From Mycolicibacter sinensis (GTDB lineage Bacteria; Actinomycetota; Actinomycetes; Mycobacteriales; Mycobacteriaceae), in the NCBI RefSeq assembly GCF_001667945.1, contig NZ_LZJK01000056.1, forward strand, positions 1 through 36,955: a DNA stretch of 36,955 nt, in the 5' to 3' direction. The notes below the pieces were generated by a model that saw only the letters and a list, made by a program, of their open reading frames with translations, did not search any database and was not told where the DNA came from. Of this stretch, positions 1 through 9,321 are shown one piece after another; positions within the stretch are counted from its first letter, which is position 1, and each line of letters opens with the position of its first letter. A program made the position numbers and the translations under genes.

Positions 1-740
<740 letters not shown>

Positions 741-939
741 GGGAGGGGAAAGGTGGATCGACCGGAAGGTTTTCGATGCACCCGGAGATGTACCGTAACC
801 GGTCTTACCGGCATCGTCACGCTAAGGCGCGCGGGGTGTTTTCTCTGCCGGTTCTTCTCAAAACACCAGGAAACGCCAGCGTTTGCGCAGGTCAAAGCGC
901 TATGTATCAAGCCGTTGTCGGTCCGTGATCAATTCGTTA
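741..939 (-). promoter_or_regulatory. Upstream leader/promoter region of rpfA
   Basis: No gene is supported in this stretch between the riboswitch and the CRP-like site, so it should carry the rpfA promoter. On the minus strand, TTGATC followed 17 nt later by TGATAC (about 904-932) is a plausible but weak -35/-10 pair. A GTAAG-N4-GTTAC pair (about 794-809) loosely resembles MtrA boxes. Neither is strong enough to fix a transcription start. Confidence 0.35.
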
Positions 940-955
940 TGTGACGTAGATCATG
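940..955. promoter_or_regulatory. CRP (Rv3676-type) binding site upstream of rpfA
   Basis: TGTGACGTAGATCATG fits the cAMP receptor protein consensus TGTGA-N6-TCACA at 9 of 10 half-site positions. It lies directly after the moaD2 stop codon and about 420 bp before the rpfA start. M. tuberculosis CRP is known to control rpfA. The central GTAGATCA is shared with the second CRP-like site at 17288-17303. Confidence 0.75.
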
Positions 956-1234
956 CTATCCGCCGGCGAACGGGGGCAGTACGTCGATGGTCTCGCCGGG
1001 CTTTAGCGCCGCCGCGTGGTCGCGCACCGCGACCCCGTCCCGGAGGTAGGAGCAGCGATCCAGCACCGTCGCCAGCCGCTCATTTCCGCCCGCGAGCGTC
1101 TCGGCCAGCTCGGCCACGCCGGCCCCGGAGGGCACCTGGACGATTTCCGATTCGACGCCGGCGGCCGCTCGCGCCGCGGCGAAGTAGCGGACGGTCACCG
1201 CAACGACGGTGCTGCTGTCGGTCTGCTGCGTCAT
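956..1234 (-). CDS. moaD2: Molybdopterin synthase small subunit MoaD2
   Basis: A ubiquitin-fold sulfur carrier of 92 residues, the small subunit of molybdopterin synthase, which supplies sulfur from a C-terminal thiocarboxylate to convert precursor Z (cPMP) to molybdopterin. The diagnostic feature is the C-terminal Gly-Gly (PPFAGG); the VTVRYFAAAR start and the terminal IDVLPPFAGG stretch are typical of MoaD. It starts 3 bp after the moaA2 stop, so the two are surely co-transcribed, linking cPMP formation with sulfur insertion. No MoaE subunit is encoded in this window. Length matches MoaD2 of M. tuberculosis. Confidence 0.93.
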   Translation of the reverse strand: MTQQTDSSTVVAVTVRYFAAARAAAGVESEIVQVPSGAGVAELAETLAGGNERLATVLDRCSYLRDGVAVRDHAAALKPGETIDVLPPFAGG

Positions 1235-1237
1235 GGG

Positions 1238-2374
1238 TCAACCACCTATCGCGCTCATCGGCCGGTCCGGCTGGATGAAATCCGGATTGTTGATGCCGTG
1301 GCCGGCCTTCTTCGTCCACATCGCGGCACGCCATGCGTGCTCGATGGCGTCATCGTCAGAGCCGTTGCGAAGCAGGGCCCGCAGATCGGACTCCTCGGCG
1401 GCGAACAGGCAGTTGCGGATCTGGCCGTCGGCGGTGAGCCGGGTCCGGTCGCAGTCACCGCAGAACGGGCGCGACACCGAGGCGATGATCCCAAACGTTC
1501 CGGCCGGGTGGTCCGGGCCCTCATCCACCAGCCACACTTCGGCCGGTGCGGAGCCCCGTGGCTTCGGATCGGGCCGCAGGGCGAACTGCGCCTGCACCAT
1601 CTCCAAGAGTTGCTCGACACCGAGCCCGGCGTGGCGGTTCCAATTGTGGTCGGCGTCCAGCGGCATCATCTCGATAACCCGCAACTGGTAGCCGTGCTGC
1701 AGGCAGAAGCGCAGCAGGTTGATGATGTCCTCGCCGGCGACCTTGGGCGCGAGCACGGCGTTGACCTTGATCGGCTTCATCCCGGCCCGCGCGGCGGCGT
1801 CGAGACCGTCGAGTACGTCGGGCAGCCGGTCCCGCCGGGTGATCTCGGCGAAGTGGGCACGGTCGACGGTGTCCAGCGACACGTTGATCCGATCCAGCCC
1901 GGCGGCCACCAGGGCACCGGCTCGCCGTGCGAGCCCCAGGCCGTTGGTGGTCAGCGCGATCTCGGGACGCGGCCGCAGGCTCGCCGCGGCGGCCACCACG
2001 TCCTCGAGATGGCGGGCCAGCAACGGCTCGCCGCCGGTGAACCGGATGTCGGTGATGCCCAGCCGGGTGACGCCGATACGCATCAGCCGGATCAGCTCGT
2101 CGTCCTGCAGGAGGTGCTGGCCGGGAAGCCAGTCCAGGCCTTCGGCCGGCATGCAGTAGGTGCAGCGCAGGTTGCAGCGGTCGGTCAGGGATATCCGCAG
2201 ATCGGTGTGCACCCGGCCGAACGTGTCGACCAGCGGCCCGGAGGTCGGCATCTGTTCGGCGATGGCTCGCTGCACGGCTTCGTCGAAGGCCTGCCGGGCG
2301 GCGTTCTTGTCGTCCGCGCCGGCAGCGTCCACCTGCGGTGGTGGTGTCTGCAGACCCCGTTGCCTCAACGTCAT
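1238..2374 (-). CDS. moaA2: GTP 3',8-cyclase MoaA2 (radical SAM)
   Basis: First enzyme of molybdenum cofactor biosynthesis; it rearranges GTP to 3',8-cyclo-GTP with S-adenosylmethionine and two [4Fe-4S] clusters. The N-terminal radical SAM motif is CNLRCTYC (about C67, C71, C74), followed by the SAM-binding FTGGEP. The C-terminal cluster ligands lie in FCGDCDRTRLTADGQIRNC, and the protein ends in the Gly-Gly tail (SAIGG) needed for activity. The 378-residue length is slightly above the usual 330-360 because of a variable N-terminus. The ATG start was kept because the first residues MTL match the M. tuberculosis protein as I recall it, although no clear ribosome binding site precedes it. It leads the moaA2-moaD2 operon and is divergent from cspB. 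Confidence 0.93.
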   Translation of the reverse strand: MTLRQRGLQTPPPQVDAAGADDKNAARQAFDEAVQRAIAEQMPTSGPLVDTFGRVHTDLRISLTDRCNLRCTYCMPAEGLDWLPGQHLLQDDELIRLMRIGVTRLGITDIRFTGGEPLLARHLEDVVAAAASLRPRPEIALTTNGLGLARRAGALVAAGLDRINVSLDTVDRAHFAEITRRDRLPDVLDGLDAAARAGMKPIKVNAVLAPKVAGEDIINLLRFCLQHGYQLRVIEMMPLDADHNWNRHAGLGVEQLLEMVQAQFALRPDPKPRGSAPAEVWLVDEGPDHPAGTFGIIASVSRPFCGDCDRTRLTADGQIRNCLFAAEESDLRALLRNGSDDDAIEHAWRAAMWTKKAGHGINNPDFIQPDRPMSAIGG

Positions 2375-2587
2375 ATGCGTGTCCGATTCGGTCGGCCGGC
2401 AAGCGCCCGGATCAGGTTCAACGTCCGGTGCATATCTTCTCCAGCGGCGCCACCAGCTTACCGAGGAAACCGGGGTGCTCCGCGGGCCGCCTTCCGAGTA
2501 GGATCAGCTCTTGACGCGTCCTGCGCAGGCGGGACGCTTCATTTATGTCCCTCAGGTACGTGATCAGTAAGACAGCAGGTGAGACCA
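2375..2587. promoter_or_regulatory. Divergent moaA2/cspB intergenic region
   Basis: This 213-bp spacer must hold the promoters of moaA2 (minus) and cspB (plus). I see a short perfect inverted repeat, GCGTCC-N10-GGACGC (2516-2537), which would form a hairpin in the 5' untranslated part of the cspB transcript, and TTGACG at 2511 as a possible -35. A segment reading AACCTGATCCGG on the minus strand (about 2406-2417) superficially resembles a TPP riboswitch but lacks the rest of the aptamer. No gene is seen. Confidence 0.4.
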
Positions 2588-2998
2588 GTGCCGACCGGCA
2601 AGGTGAAGTGGTACGACGCCGCGAAGGGCTTCGGCTTCTTGTCCCAAGAGGAAGGTGAGGACGTCTATGTCCGCGCCTCGGCTCTGCCGGACGGTGTGGA
2701 GGGTCTCAAGGCGGGTCAGCGGGTGGAATTCGGGGTGGCCGCCGGCCGTCGTGGACCTCAGGCGCTGACGCTCAAGCTGATCGACCCGCCGCCGAGCCTG
2801 TCCCGCACCCGTCGCGAGGCGGCTCCCGCCGAGCACCGGCACAGCCCCGACGAGCTGCACGGCATGGTCGAAGACATGATCACCCTGCTGGAAGGCACGG
2901 TGCAGCCGGAGCTGCGTAAGGGGCGGTACCCGGACCGCAAGACCGCCCGTCGGGTGTCCGAGGTGGTCAAGGCCGTGGCCCGCGAGCTCGACGCCTAA
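2588..2998 (+). CDS. cspB: Cold-shock domain protein CspB
   Basis: Nucleic-acid-binding cold-shock protein of 136 residues. The N-terminal cold-shock domain (about 1-62) carries the RNP1-type motif KGFGFLSQE and RNP2-type [10 protein letters not shown]-terminal extension (about 63-136) ending [19 protein letters not shown] is characteristic of the longer mycobacterial CspB. The GTG at 2588 was chosen over the in-frame GTG at 2579 because AGGTGAG sits 6-7 nt upstream of it and because the M. tuberculosis protein begins at the same PTGKVKWY sequence. Confidence 0.9.
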   Translation: MPTGKVKWYDAAKGFGFLSQEEGEDVYVRASALPDGVEGLKAGQRVEFGVAAGRRGPQALTLKLIDPPPSLSRTRREAAPAEHRHSPDELHGMVEDMITLLEGTVQPELRKGRYPDRKTARRVSEVVKAVARELDA

Positions 2999-3089
2999 GT
3001 CCGCGCCGCGCAAGGTGTAGTGGCCGGCCCGTTTGGGGAACACCGGTTGGTAGTCGCTCAACGAGCGCTGTCGAACCGGGAGGTGCCCG

Positions 3090-5036
3090 ATGGCACAACA
3101 GGTAGGCGTCACCGAGGAACAAGCCAGGGCTGTCGCGGAGGAATCCCGCGAAAGTGGTTGGGATAAGCCGTCCTTCGCCAAGGGACTGTTTTTGGGGCGG
3201 TTCCCGCTTGAGTTGATTCACCCGTTTCCCAGGCCCTCGGAGACCGACGCCGCCCGCAGCGAGGACTTTCTGGGCCGGCTGCGGGAGTTTCTCGAAACCC
3301 TCGACGGCACCGTCATCGAGCGTGACGGGCAGATCCCCGATGCTTACGTCAAAGGGCTGGCCGAGCTCGGCTGTTTCGGGCTGAAGATTCCCGCCGAGTA
3401 CGGCGGTCTGAGTATGTCGCAGGTCGCCTACAACCGGGCGCTGATGATGGTGTCCAGCGTGCATCCCAGCCTGGGGGCGTTGCTGAGCGCCCATCAGTCG
3501 ATCGGGGTGCCCGAACCGCTCAAACTGGCCGGCACCGAGGAGCAGAAGAAGAAGTTCCTGCCGCGGTGCGCGGCCGGGGCGGTGTCGGCGTTCCTGCTGA
3601 CCGAGCCGGACGTGGGCTCTGATCCGGCGCGGCTGGCCGCGACCGCGACACCGATCGAGGACGGTGCCGCCTACGAACTGGACGGGGTGAAACTCTGGAC
3701 TACCAACGGCGTTATCGCTGAGCTACTGGTGGTGATGGCCCGGGTGCCCAAAGACCAGGGGCGCAGGGGAGGCATCAGCGCCTTTGTCGTGGAAGCCGAT
3801 TCGCCCGGCATCACCGTCGAGCGCCGCAACACGTTCATGGGGTTGCGCGGTATCGAGAACGGCGTGACCCGGCTGCACCGGGTCCGGGTGCCCGCCGAGA
3901 ATCTGGTCGGGCGTGAGGGGGACGGCCTGAAGATCGCACTGACCACCCTCAACGGCGGACGGTTGGCCATCCCCGCCATGGCGACCGGATCGGCGAAGTG
4001 GGCGCTGAAGATCGCCCGGGAGTGGTCGCGTGAGCGGGTCCAGTGGGGCAAACCGGTCGGCGAGCACGAGGCCGTGGCCACCAAGATCGCGTTCATCGCC
4101 GCCACCGGTTACGCGCTGGAGTCGGTGCTGGAGCTCTCCGGTCAGATGGCCGACGAAGGCCGCAACGACATCCGGATCGAGGCGGCGCTGGCCAAATTGT
4201 GGTCCAGTGAAATGGCCTGCGTCATCGCCGACGAGTTGCTACAGATCCGCGGCGGCCGCGGTTATGAGACCGCGGAGTCGCTTGCCGCCCGCGGGGAGCG
4301 GGCGGTCGCGGTGGAACAGCTGGTGCGCGACCTGCGGATCAACCGCATCTTCGAGGGATCCAGCGAGATCATGCGGCTGCTGATCGCGCGCGAAGCCGTC
4401 GATCCACACCTGAGCGCCGTCGGTGATCTCGCCAACCCCAAGGCGAGTCTGCGGCAAAAGGCGAAATCGGCTGCCGGGGCCAGCGGTTTCTACTCAAAGT
4501 GGTTGCCGCAACTGGTCTTCGGTGACGGTCAACGCCCCGGCGGGTACCGAGAGTTCGGCCGGCTGGCGCCGCATCTGCGCTTTGTCGAACGGCACTCCCG
4601 CAAGCTGGCGCGCAACACCTTCTACGGCATGGCGCGCTGGCAGGCCGGACTGGAGAAAAAACAGGGATTCCTGGGTCGCGTCGTCGATATCGGCGCCGAG
4701 CTGTTCGCGATGGCGGCGGCATGCGTGCGCGCGGAGGCGCAGCGGGTGGCTGACCCGCGTGAAGGGCAGCAGGCCTATCAGCTCGCCGATGCATTCTGTC
4801 AGCAGTCGCGGCTGCGGGTCGAGGCGCTGTTCGCCGCGTTGTGGACCAACACCGACCGCAGCGATGTTCGGTTGGCCCACGCGGTGCTCGAGGACCGCTA
4901 CACCTGGCTGGAGGCCGGCATCCTCGATCCGTCCGAGGGCACCGGACCGTGGATCGCGCACTGGGAGCCGGGCCCCTCCACCGAAACCGACCTGGCCCGA
5001 CGTTCCGGGGCCGCCTCCAGCGCACACCGAAGCTGA
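3090..5036 (+). CDS. fadE10: Acyl-CoA dehydrogenase FadE10
   Basis: FAD-dependent acyl-CoA dehydrogenase, catalysing the first oxidation of fatty acid beta-oxidation. Its 648 residues are much longer than the usual ~390 and match the very-long-chain type: an N-terminal domain from about 60, the middle-domain FAD-binding motif FLLTEPDVGSD (about 168-178), a C-terminal helical domain ending with the nucleotide-binding RINRIFEGSSEI (about 416-427), and then an extra ~200-residue C-terminal domain as in VLCAD/ACAD9. GGGAGGTG precedes the ATG. In H37Rv a PE_PGRS gene lies between cspB and fadE10; only 91 bp separate them here. Confidence 0.92.
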   Translation: MAQQVGVTEEQARAVAEESRESGWDKPSFAKGLFLGRFPLELIHPFPRPSETDAARSEDFLGRLREFLETLDGTVIERDGQIPDAYVKGLAELGCFGLKIPAEYGGLSMSQVAYNRALMMVSSVHPSLGALLSAHQSIGVPEPLKLAGTEEQKKKFLPRCAAGAVSAFLLTEPDVGSDPARLAATATPIEDGAAYELDGVKLWTTNGVIAELLVVMARVPKDQGRRGGISAFVVEADSPGITVERRNTFMGLRGIENGVTRLHRVRVPAENLVGREGDGLKIALTTLNGGRLAIPAMATGSAKWALKIAREWSRERVQWGKPVGEHEAVATKIAFIAATGYALESVLELSGQMADEGRNDIRIEAALAKLWSSEMACVIADELLQIRGGRGYETAESLAARGERAVAVEQLVRDLRINRIFEGSSEIMRLLIAREAVDPHLSAVGDLANPKASLRQKAKSAAGASGFYSKWLPQLVFGDGQRPGGYREFGRLAPHLRFVERHSRKLARNTFYGMARWQAGLEKKQGFLGRVVDIGAELFAMAAACVRAEAQRVADPREGQQAYQLADAFCQQSRLRVEALFAALWTNTDRSDVRLAHAVLEDRYTWLEAGILDPSEGTGPWIAHWEPGPSTETDLARRSGAASSAHRS

Positions 5037-5071
5037 GATCGGCGCTGCACGACTGTGGCACGCTGGTAATC

Positions 5072-6088
5072 ATGGCCAGCTACCTCGCCGGTGGTGACTA
5101 CGAACGCGACACCGACTACATCACCACCCGGATCACCGCCGATGGCCGCGACGGGTATCCCGTCGAGCCCGGCCGGTACCGGCTGATCGTCGCGCGGGCC
5201 TGTCCGTGGGCCAACCGCACCATCATCGTGCGGCGGCTGCTCGGACTGGAAAACGTTCTCTCCATTGGGTTTTGCGGCCCTACTCACGATCAGCGCAGCT
5301 GGACCTTCGATCTGGACCCCGGCGGCGTCGATCCGGTGTTGAAGATCCCGCGGCTGCAAGACGCCTACTTCAAACGGTTCCCCGACTATCCCAAAGGCAT
5401 CACCGTGCCCGCGATCGTCGACGTGCCCACCGGTGCGGTGGTCACCAACGACTTCGCCCAGATCACCCTGGACTTCTCCACCGAATGGGCGGCCTATCAC
5501 CGCGACGGCGCCCCGCAGCTGTATCCCGAACCGCTACGCGCCGAGATCGACGAGGTGGGTAAAAGGATCTACACCGAGATCAACAATGGGGTTTACCGGT
5601 GCGGCTTCGCCGGCAGTCAGGACGCCTACAGCGCCGCCTACGACCGGTTGTTCAGCGCGCTGGACTGGGTCAGTGATCGTCTGACGCACCAGCGCTACCT
5701 GGTGGGCGACACCATCACCGAGGCTGACGTGCGGCTGTTCACCACCTTGGCCCGCTTCGACGCGGTCTATCACGGGCATTTCAAGTGCAACCGGCAGAAG
5801 CTGTCTGAGCTGCCGGTGCTGTGGGCTTATGCCCGCGACCTGTTCCAGACGCCCGGGTTCGGCGACACCATCGACTTCGTCCAGATCAAGCGGCACTACT
5901 ACATCGTGCACGCCGACATCAATCCATCCGGGATCGTTCCCGACGGGCCGGATCTGTCGAATTGGCTATCACCGCACGGCCGGGAAACGTTGGGCGGCAG
6001 GCCATTCGGTGACGGCACCCCGCCGGGCCCGGTGCCGGAGCCCGAGCGGGTGACCGCCGGGCACGGAGCTCAACCGGCAGCGGTCTGA
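5072..6088 (+). CDS. Glutathionyl-hydroquinone reductase-type (omega/Xi GST family) enzyme
   Basis: A 338-residue member of the ECM4/Xi class of thioredoxin-fold transferases that reduce S-thiol-conjugated hydroquinones. The active-site motif CPWANR (C44) is the family hallmark; it is followed by the typical ENVLSIGFCGP region and a helical GST C-terminal domain from about 155 (DEVGKRIYTEINNGVYRCGFA and TEADVRLFTTLARFDAVYHGHFKCN). The ATG was chosen 35 bp after the fadE10 stop. Mycobacteria make mycothiol rather than glutathione, so the natural thiol is probably mycothiol (inference). Its 3' end overlaps the convergent gene by 19 bp. Confidence 0.87.
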   Translation: MASYLAGGDYERDTDYITTRITADGRDGYPVEPGRYRLIVARACPWANRTIIVRRLLGLENVLSIGFCGPTHDQRSWTFDLDPGGVDPVLKIPRLQDAYFKRFPDYPKGITVPAIVDVPTGAVVTNDFAQITLDFSTEWAAYHRDGAPQLYPEPLRAEIDEVGKRIYTEINNGVYRCGFAGSQDAYSAAYDRLFSALDWVSDRLTHQRYLVGDTITEADVRLFTTLARFDAVYHGHFKCNRQKLSELPVLWAYARDLFQTPGFGDTIDFVQIKRHYYIVHADINPSGIVPDGPDLSNWLSPHGRETLGGRPFGDGTPPGPVPEPERVTAGHGAQPAAV

Positions 6089-6582
6089 CGGCTCCACTGC
6101 AGGCCCAGCGCCCATTCGGCGTGCGGCACGGCGAATTTCTCGCCGGTGTCCCGGTCGACGACCAGGGTGAGCAGCTGCACCACCAGACCACGCAGGGGCC
6201 CGCGCTGCGGGTCGACGGTGGGGACGGTGACCGCCAGGGTGCTGCCCGGCGAATACAACTTGGCGGTGGCTTCGGCCGGATCGTCGTAGAGCCGCAGTAG
6301 CCGCCACGGCGCCCGGCCGATGGCGCTGTCCACCGACAGCTGGACCGGATGGCGCGCGTCGACCGTCAGCGTGCCCCGCGCCTCGGTGAGCACGCACTCG
6401 TTGAGGTCGAGCACATCGCAGTACATGTAGGGCCCGGCGTGGGTGAGGCGCCCCTTGGAGTAGGCACTGATCTGCGGCGGAGTCGGCTCGTCGCCGCGGG
6501 TGAACCACCAGGTCCCGATTCCGGCGAGCGCCGCCGCCATCACCACCAGCACCGTTACCAGCACGGCCGTCGAGCGTTTCAC
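6070..6582 (-). CDS. DUF2771 family membrane-anchored/exported protein (Rv0875c-like)
   Basis: A 170-residue protein of unknown function. It has one N-terminal hydrophobic segment (about 5-27, STAVLVTVLVVMAAALAGIG) that could be an uncleaved anchor or signal peptide without a lipobox Cys, then an extracytoplasmic domain with a conserved-looking Cys pair (YCDVLDLNEC). Length, position and sequence fit Rv0875c, a DUF2771 family member. The GTG start overlaps the stop of the upstream MFS-like gene (GTGA), so translation is probably coupled. A longer open frame upstream is only the shadow of that gene. Confidence 0.78.
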   Translation of the reverse strand: MKRSTAVLVTVLVVMAAALAGIGTWWFTRGDEPTPPQISAYSKGRLTHAGPYMYCDVLDLNECVLTEARGTLTVDARHPVQLSVDSAIGRAPWRLLRLYDDPAEATAKLYSPGSTLAVTVPTVDPQRGPLRGLVVQLLTLVVDRDTGEKFAVPHAEWALGLQWSRQTAAG

Positions 6583-8252
6583 CTGGTCATCACCCCTGTC
6601 TGATCGCGGCGGGCGCCGTCCTGCTCGATCCGTACCGGACGGTTGCCACCCAGGCCGGGGATCAGCGAGTCGCCGTGGAAGGAAAGGATGGTCTGGGCCA
6701 GCCCCGGGATCAGCAGCGCGGTGATCGCGGTGAAGCCCACCCACAGGTCGGTGTATACCAAGACCCCCAGTGCACCGCCGAGCACCCAGGCCAGCTGCAG
6801 GGTGGACTCGGTGCGGCCGAACGCCGACGCCCGGGACTCCTCGGGCAGGTCGTCCTGCAGCGCGGCGTCCAGCGACGCCTTCGCGACCGCGCTGGCAGCG
6901 GAGGTGACCAGGGCGGCGATCGCTGCCATCACCAGGGTTCCGGCCACCGCCGCCGCCAGCGCGACGGCGGTCACTGCCATGGTGCAGCGCACCACCAACA
7001 CCGCGGGCCGGCCCAGTTGCAGCCGGGCGCTGGTGAAGTTGCCCGCGAAGTTCCCCGCCCCGGCGGCGGCGCCGATCAGCCCGAGAATGCCCAGCTGCAC
7101 CCAGCCGTTGGCGTCGTGCTGCTTGGCCACGAACGCGGGGTAGAGAAACAGAAAGCCGACCATGGCCTTGATGGTGCAGTTGCCCCACACCGCGGCGATG
7201 ATGTTGCGGCCCAGCGGTTGACGCAGCGGTTGGCTCAGCGCCCCGCCGGCCCGCTTGACCTGTTCGGGCCAGCTGCGGCGAGGTTCGTCGAAGCGATAAC
7301 TCAGGGTGGTCGGGACTTCACCGGCGGTCACCTCCACCCACCGCGGGATCCGCATCGCCAGGCCCGCCCCCGCCACCGAGACCGCGACGACCACGAACAG
7401 CGCCCCCGGCTGCGCCAGCAGCCGGGTGAACACGTATTCGGTGCCCGCGGCAACGCCGCCGCCCACGATCGTCCCGCCGAGCAGACCGAACATCGTCAAG
7501 CGGGAATTGACCCGCACCAGATCGATCGACGGCGGCATCACCCGCGGCGTCACCGCGCTGCGCAGCACCGTGAACGACTTCGACAGCACCATCATGGCCA
7601 GCGCGCACGGGTAGAGCACCCAGGAGCCGAAGGTGCCGGCGGCGCCGTCGTAGTTGGCGATCAGCACGAGCGCCAGCACGGTGCGCAGCGCGAACGACAA
7701 GGCCAGCGCCGCGCGCCGGCCGTGCTGGATGCGGTCCAGCGCGGGACCGATCAGCGGCGCGACCACCGCGAAGGGCGCGATCGTCACCAGCAGGTACAGC
7801 GCCACCCGGCCCTTGCTCTCCCCGCTGGCCGCAGCGAAGAACAGCGTGTTCGCCAGCGCCACGGCCATCGCCGCGTCCACCGCGAAGTTGGCCACCACCG
7901 GCCAGGTCAGCGCGGTCAGCCCGGATTTGTCGGCACCGTCGGCCGTGGCGGCCCGCTGCACCAGCCCATACATCCGGTAGCCCATTTCCCGGCTGCGGGC
8001 CGCAGCCGCCCGGGTCACGGTGACGCGGTCACCGCTGCCCGCGTCGCCCGGCGGGCTGTGCCGCCGGGGTGCTTCAGTGTGTTCGCGCAGCGGCGGCAGG
8101 TAGCGGTTGGCACTGGGCATCGGCTTGCGATGGCGCTGCTCGCCGGGGCCGTTGCTGGGGTAATTGGCCATGCCGGGGTGCTCGCCGGGCGAGCCGTTGC
8201 GGGGCCCGCGGCGCCGGCCCGGGTCGGGGAGATCACGCCGCCGTACAGACAC
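6579..8252 (-). CDS. MFS-type multi-pass membrane protein (Rv0876c-like)
   Basis: A 557-residue polytopic membrane protein. The first ~95 residues are hydrophilic, Pro/Arg-rich and probably disordered in the cytoplasm. About ten to twelve transmembrane helices follow, with an MFS motif A-like loop (GPALDRIQHGRR) between helices 2 and 3. Substrate is not predictable. The GTG start has AGGGAAGAA about 10 nt upstream. It overlaps the downstream DUF2771 gene by 4 bp, so the two proteins likely act together at the membrane. It is divergent from the DUF3027 gene. Confidence 0.82.
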   Translation of the reverse strand: MSVRRRDLPDPGRRRGPRNGSPGEHPGMANYPSNGPGEQRHRKPMPSANRYLPPLREHTEAPRRHSPPGDAGSGDRVTVTRAAAARSREMGYRMYGLVQRAATADGADKSGLTALTWPVVANFAVDAAMAVALANTLFFAAASGESKGRVALYLLVTIAPFAVVAPLIGPALDRIQHGRRAALALSFALRTVLALVLIANYDGAAGTFGSWVLYPCALAMMVLSKSFTVLRSAVTPRVMPPSIDLVRVNSRLTMFGLLGGTIVGGGVAAGTEYVFTRLLAQPGALFVVVAVSVAGAGLAMRIPRWVEVTAGEVPTTLSYRFDEPRRSWPEQVKRAGGALSQPLRQPLGRNIIAAVWGNCTIKAMVGFLFLYPAFVAKQHDANGWVQLGILGLIGAAAGAGNFAGNFTSARLQLGRPAVLVVRCTMAVTAVALAAAVAGTLVMAAIAALVTSAASAVAKASLDAALQDDLPEESRASAFGRTESTLQLAWVLGGALGVLVYTDLWVGFTAITALLIPGLAQTILSFHGDSLIPGLGGNRPVRIEQDGARRDQTGVMTR

Positions 8253-8370
8253 GACTCAATTCTTCCCTATCACCGTCGCCCCGCCGTGCAGGCCGCGTTC
8301 GTGCCTGCGTGTGGCTGAGCGGACCGCGCTGCGGCAGTATTAGGGACGTCATTGAAGGGAAGGGACCCGC

Positions 8371-9321
8371 GTGATGCGACCCAGCGCAGAATCACAGACC
8401 GCGACCGTCGCGGTGCCCGCGGTGCTGGCCGCGGCCGTCGAGCAGGCCCGGGCGGCCGTCGCCGAGTTCAGCGGCGCCGACACCGTCGGTGAACACCTGG
8501 GCGTCGACTATGAGGACGCGACCGCCGCCACCCACCGGTTCGCCGCGCTGCTGCCCGGCTATCAGGGCTGGCAGTGGGCGGTCGTCGTCGCCGCCATCCC
8601 AGGTGCTGCGCACTCCACAATCAGCGAGGTGGTGTTGGTTCCGGGACCCACGGCGTTGTTGGCGCCGGAATGGGTGCCATGGGATCAGCGGATCCGTCCT
8701 GGCGACCTGGGACCGGGGGATCTGCTGGCGCCGCCGGCTGACGATCCGCGACTGGTTCCGGGCTACACCTCGACCGGCGACCCGGAGCTGGACGAGGTGG
8801 CCGGCGAGATCGGTCTGGGCCGGCGCTGGCTGATGAGCCCACTGGGCCGCGCCGAGGCGGCGCAGCGCTGGCATGACGGCGAGTACGGCCCGGATTCGGC
8901 GATGGCGCGGTCGACCAAGCGGGTCTGTCGTGACTGCGGCTTCTATCTGCCGCTGGCCGGCGCGCTCGGCACGGCGTTCGGGGCGTGCGGCAACGAGATG
9001 TCGGCAGACGGTCGGGTGGTCGACGCGGAGTACGGCTGCGGCGCCCACAGTGACACCCCGGCACCGGCGGGCACTGGTTCCCCGGCCTACGACCCCTACG
9101 ACGACGGGGTGCTCGAGATCGTCGAAAGCGATGCCGCCACCGAGATCAGCACTGCCGAACCGGCTGAGGCGCCGGCCGAGCCGGTTGAGGCGGTGGCCGA
9201 GCCGGCCACGGTCGCCCCGGCCGAGACCGAACCGCTCGAACCAGAAGCCGACACCGGTGCTGCCGCCACGGAAACGCCTGCCGAACCCCCGGCCGAACCG
9301 GGGGAGCCGGGCACTCCTTAG
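8371..9321 (+). CDS. DUF3027 family protein with zinc-ribbon-like Cys cluster
   Basis: A 316-residue actinobacterial protein of unknown function. The conserved core (about 1-230) ends in a probable metal-binding cluster: CRDCG (C186, C189), then GACGNEMS and YGCGAHS about 15-35 residues later. The last ~70 residues are a low-complexity Glu/Pro/Ala tail (EPAEAPAEPVEAVAEP) that is probably disordered and acidic. Two adjacent starts (GTG at 8371, ATG at 8374) both have AAGGGA at acceptable spacing; I cannot separate them. The stop codon overlaps that of the convergent neighbour (TTAG). Confidence 0.82.
   Translation: MMRPSAESQTATVAVPAVLAAAVEQARAAVAEFSGADTVGEHLGVDYEDATAATHRFAALLPGYQGWQWAVVVAAIPGAAHSTISEVVLVPGPTALLAPEWVPWDQRIRPGDLGPGDLLAPPADDPRLVPGYTSTGDPELDEVAGEIGLGRRWLMSPLGRAEAAQRWHDGEYGPDSAMARSTKRVCRDCGFYLPLAGALGTAFGACGNEMSADGRVVDAEYGCGAHSDTPAPAGTGSPAYDPYDDGVLEIVESDAATEISTAEPAEAPAEPVEAVAEPATVAPAETEPLEPEADTGAAATETPAEPPAEPGEPGTP

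Noticed and set aside
2400..2470. TPP riboswitch-like sequence (AACCTGATCCGG followed by GCCGGC on the minus strand) upstream of moaA2
   Set aside because: The CTGAGA block reads CTGGAGA, there is no P3 stem and no 3' GTAGGGA block, and moaA2 is not a thiamine gene. Probably chance in GC-rich DNA; a covariance search would settle it.
1016..2563. A 515-codon plus-strand open frame opposite moaA2/moaD2
   Set aside because: Antisense shadow of moaA2, which has full catalytic motifs on the other strand.
6583..7188. N-terminal extension of the DUF2771 protein to 372 residues
   Set aside because: It lies inside the MFS-like gene in another frame; the GTGA overlap gives a natural start.
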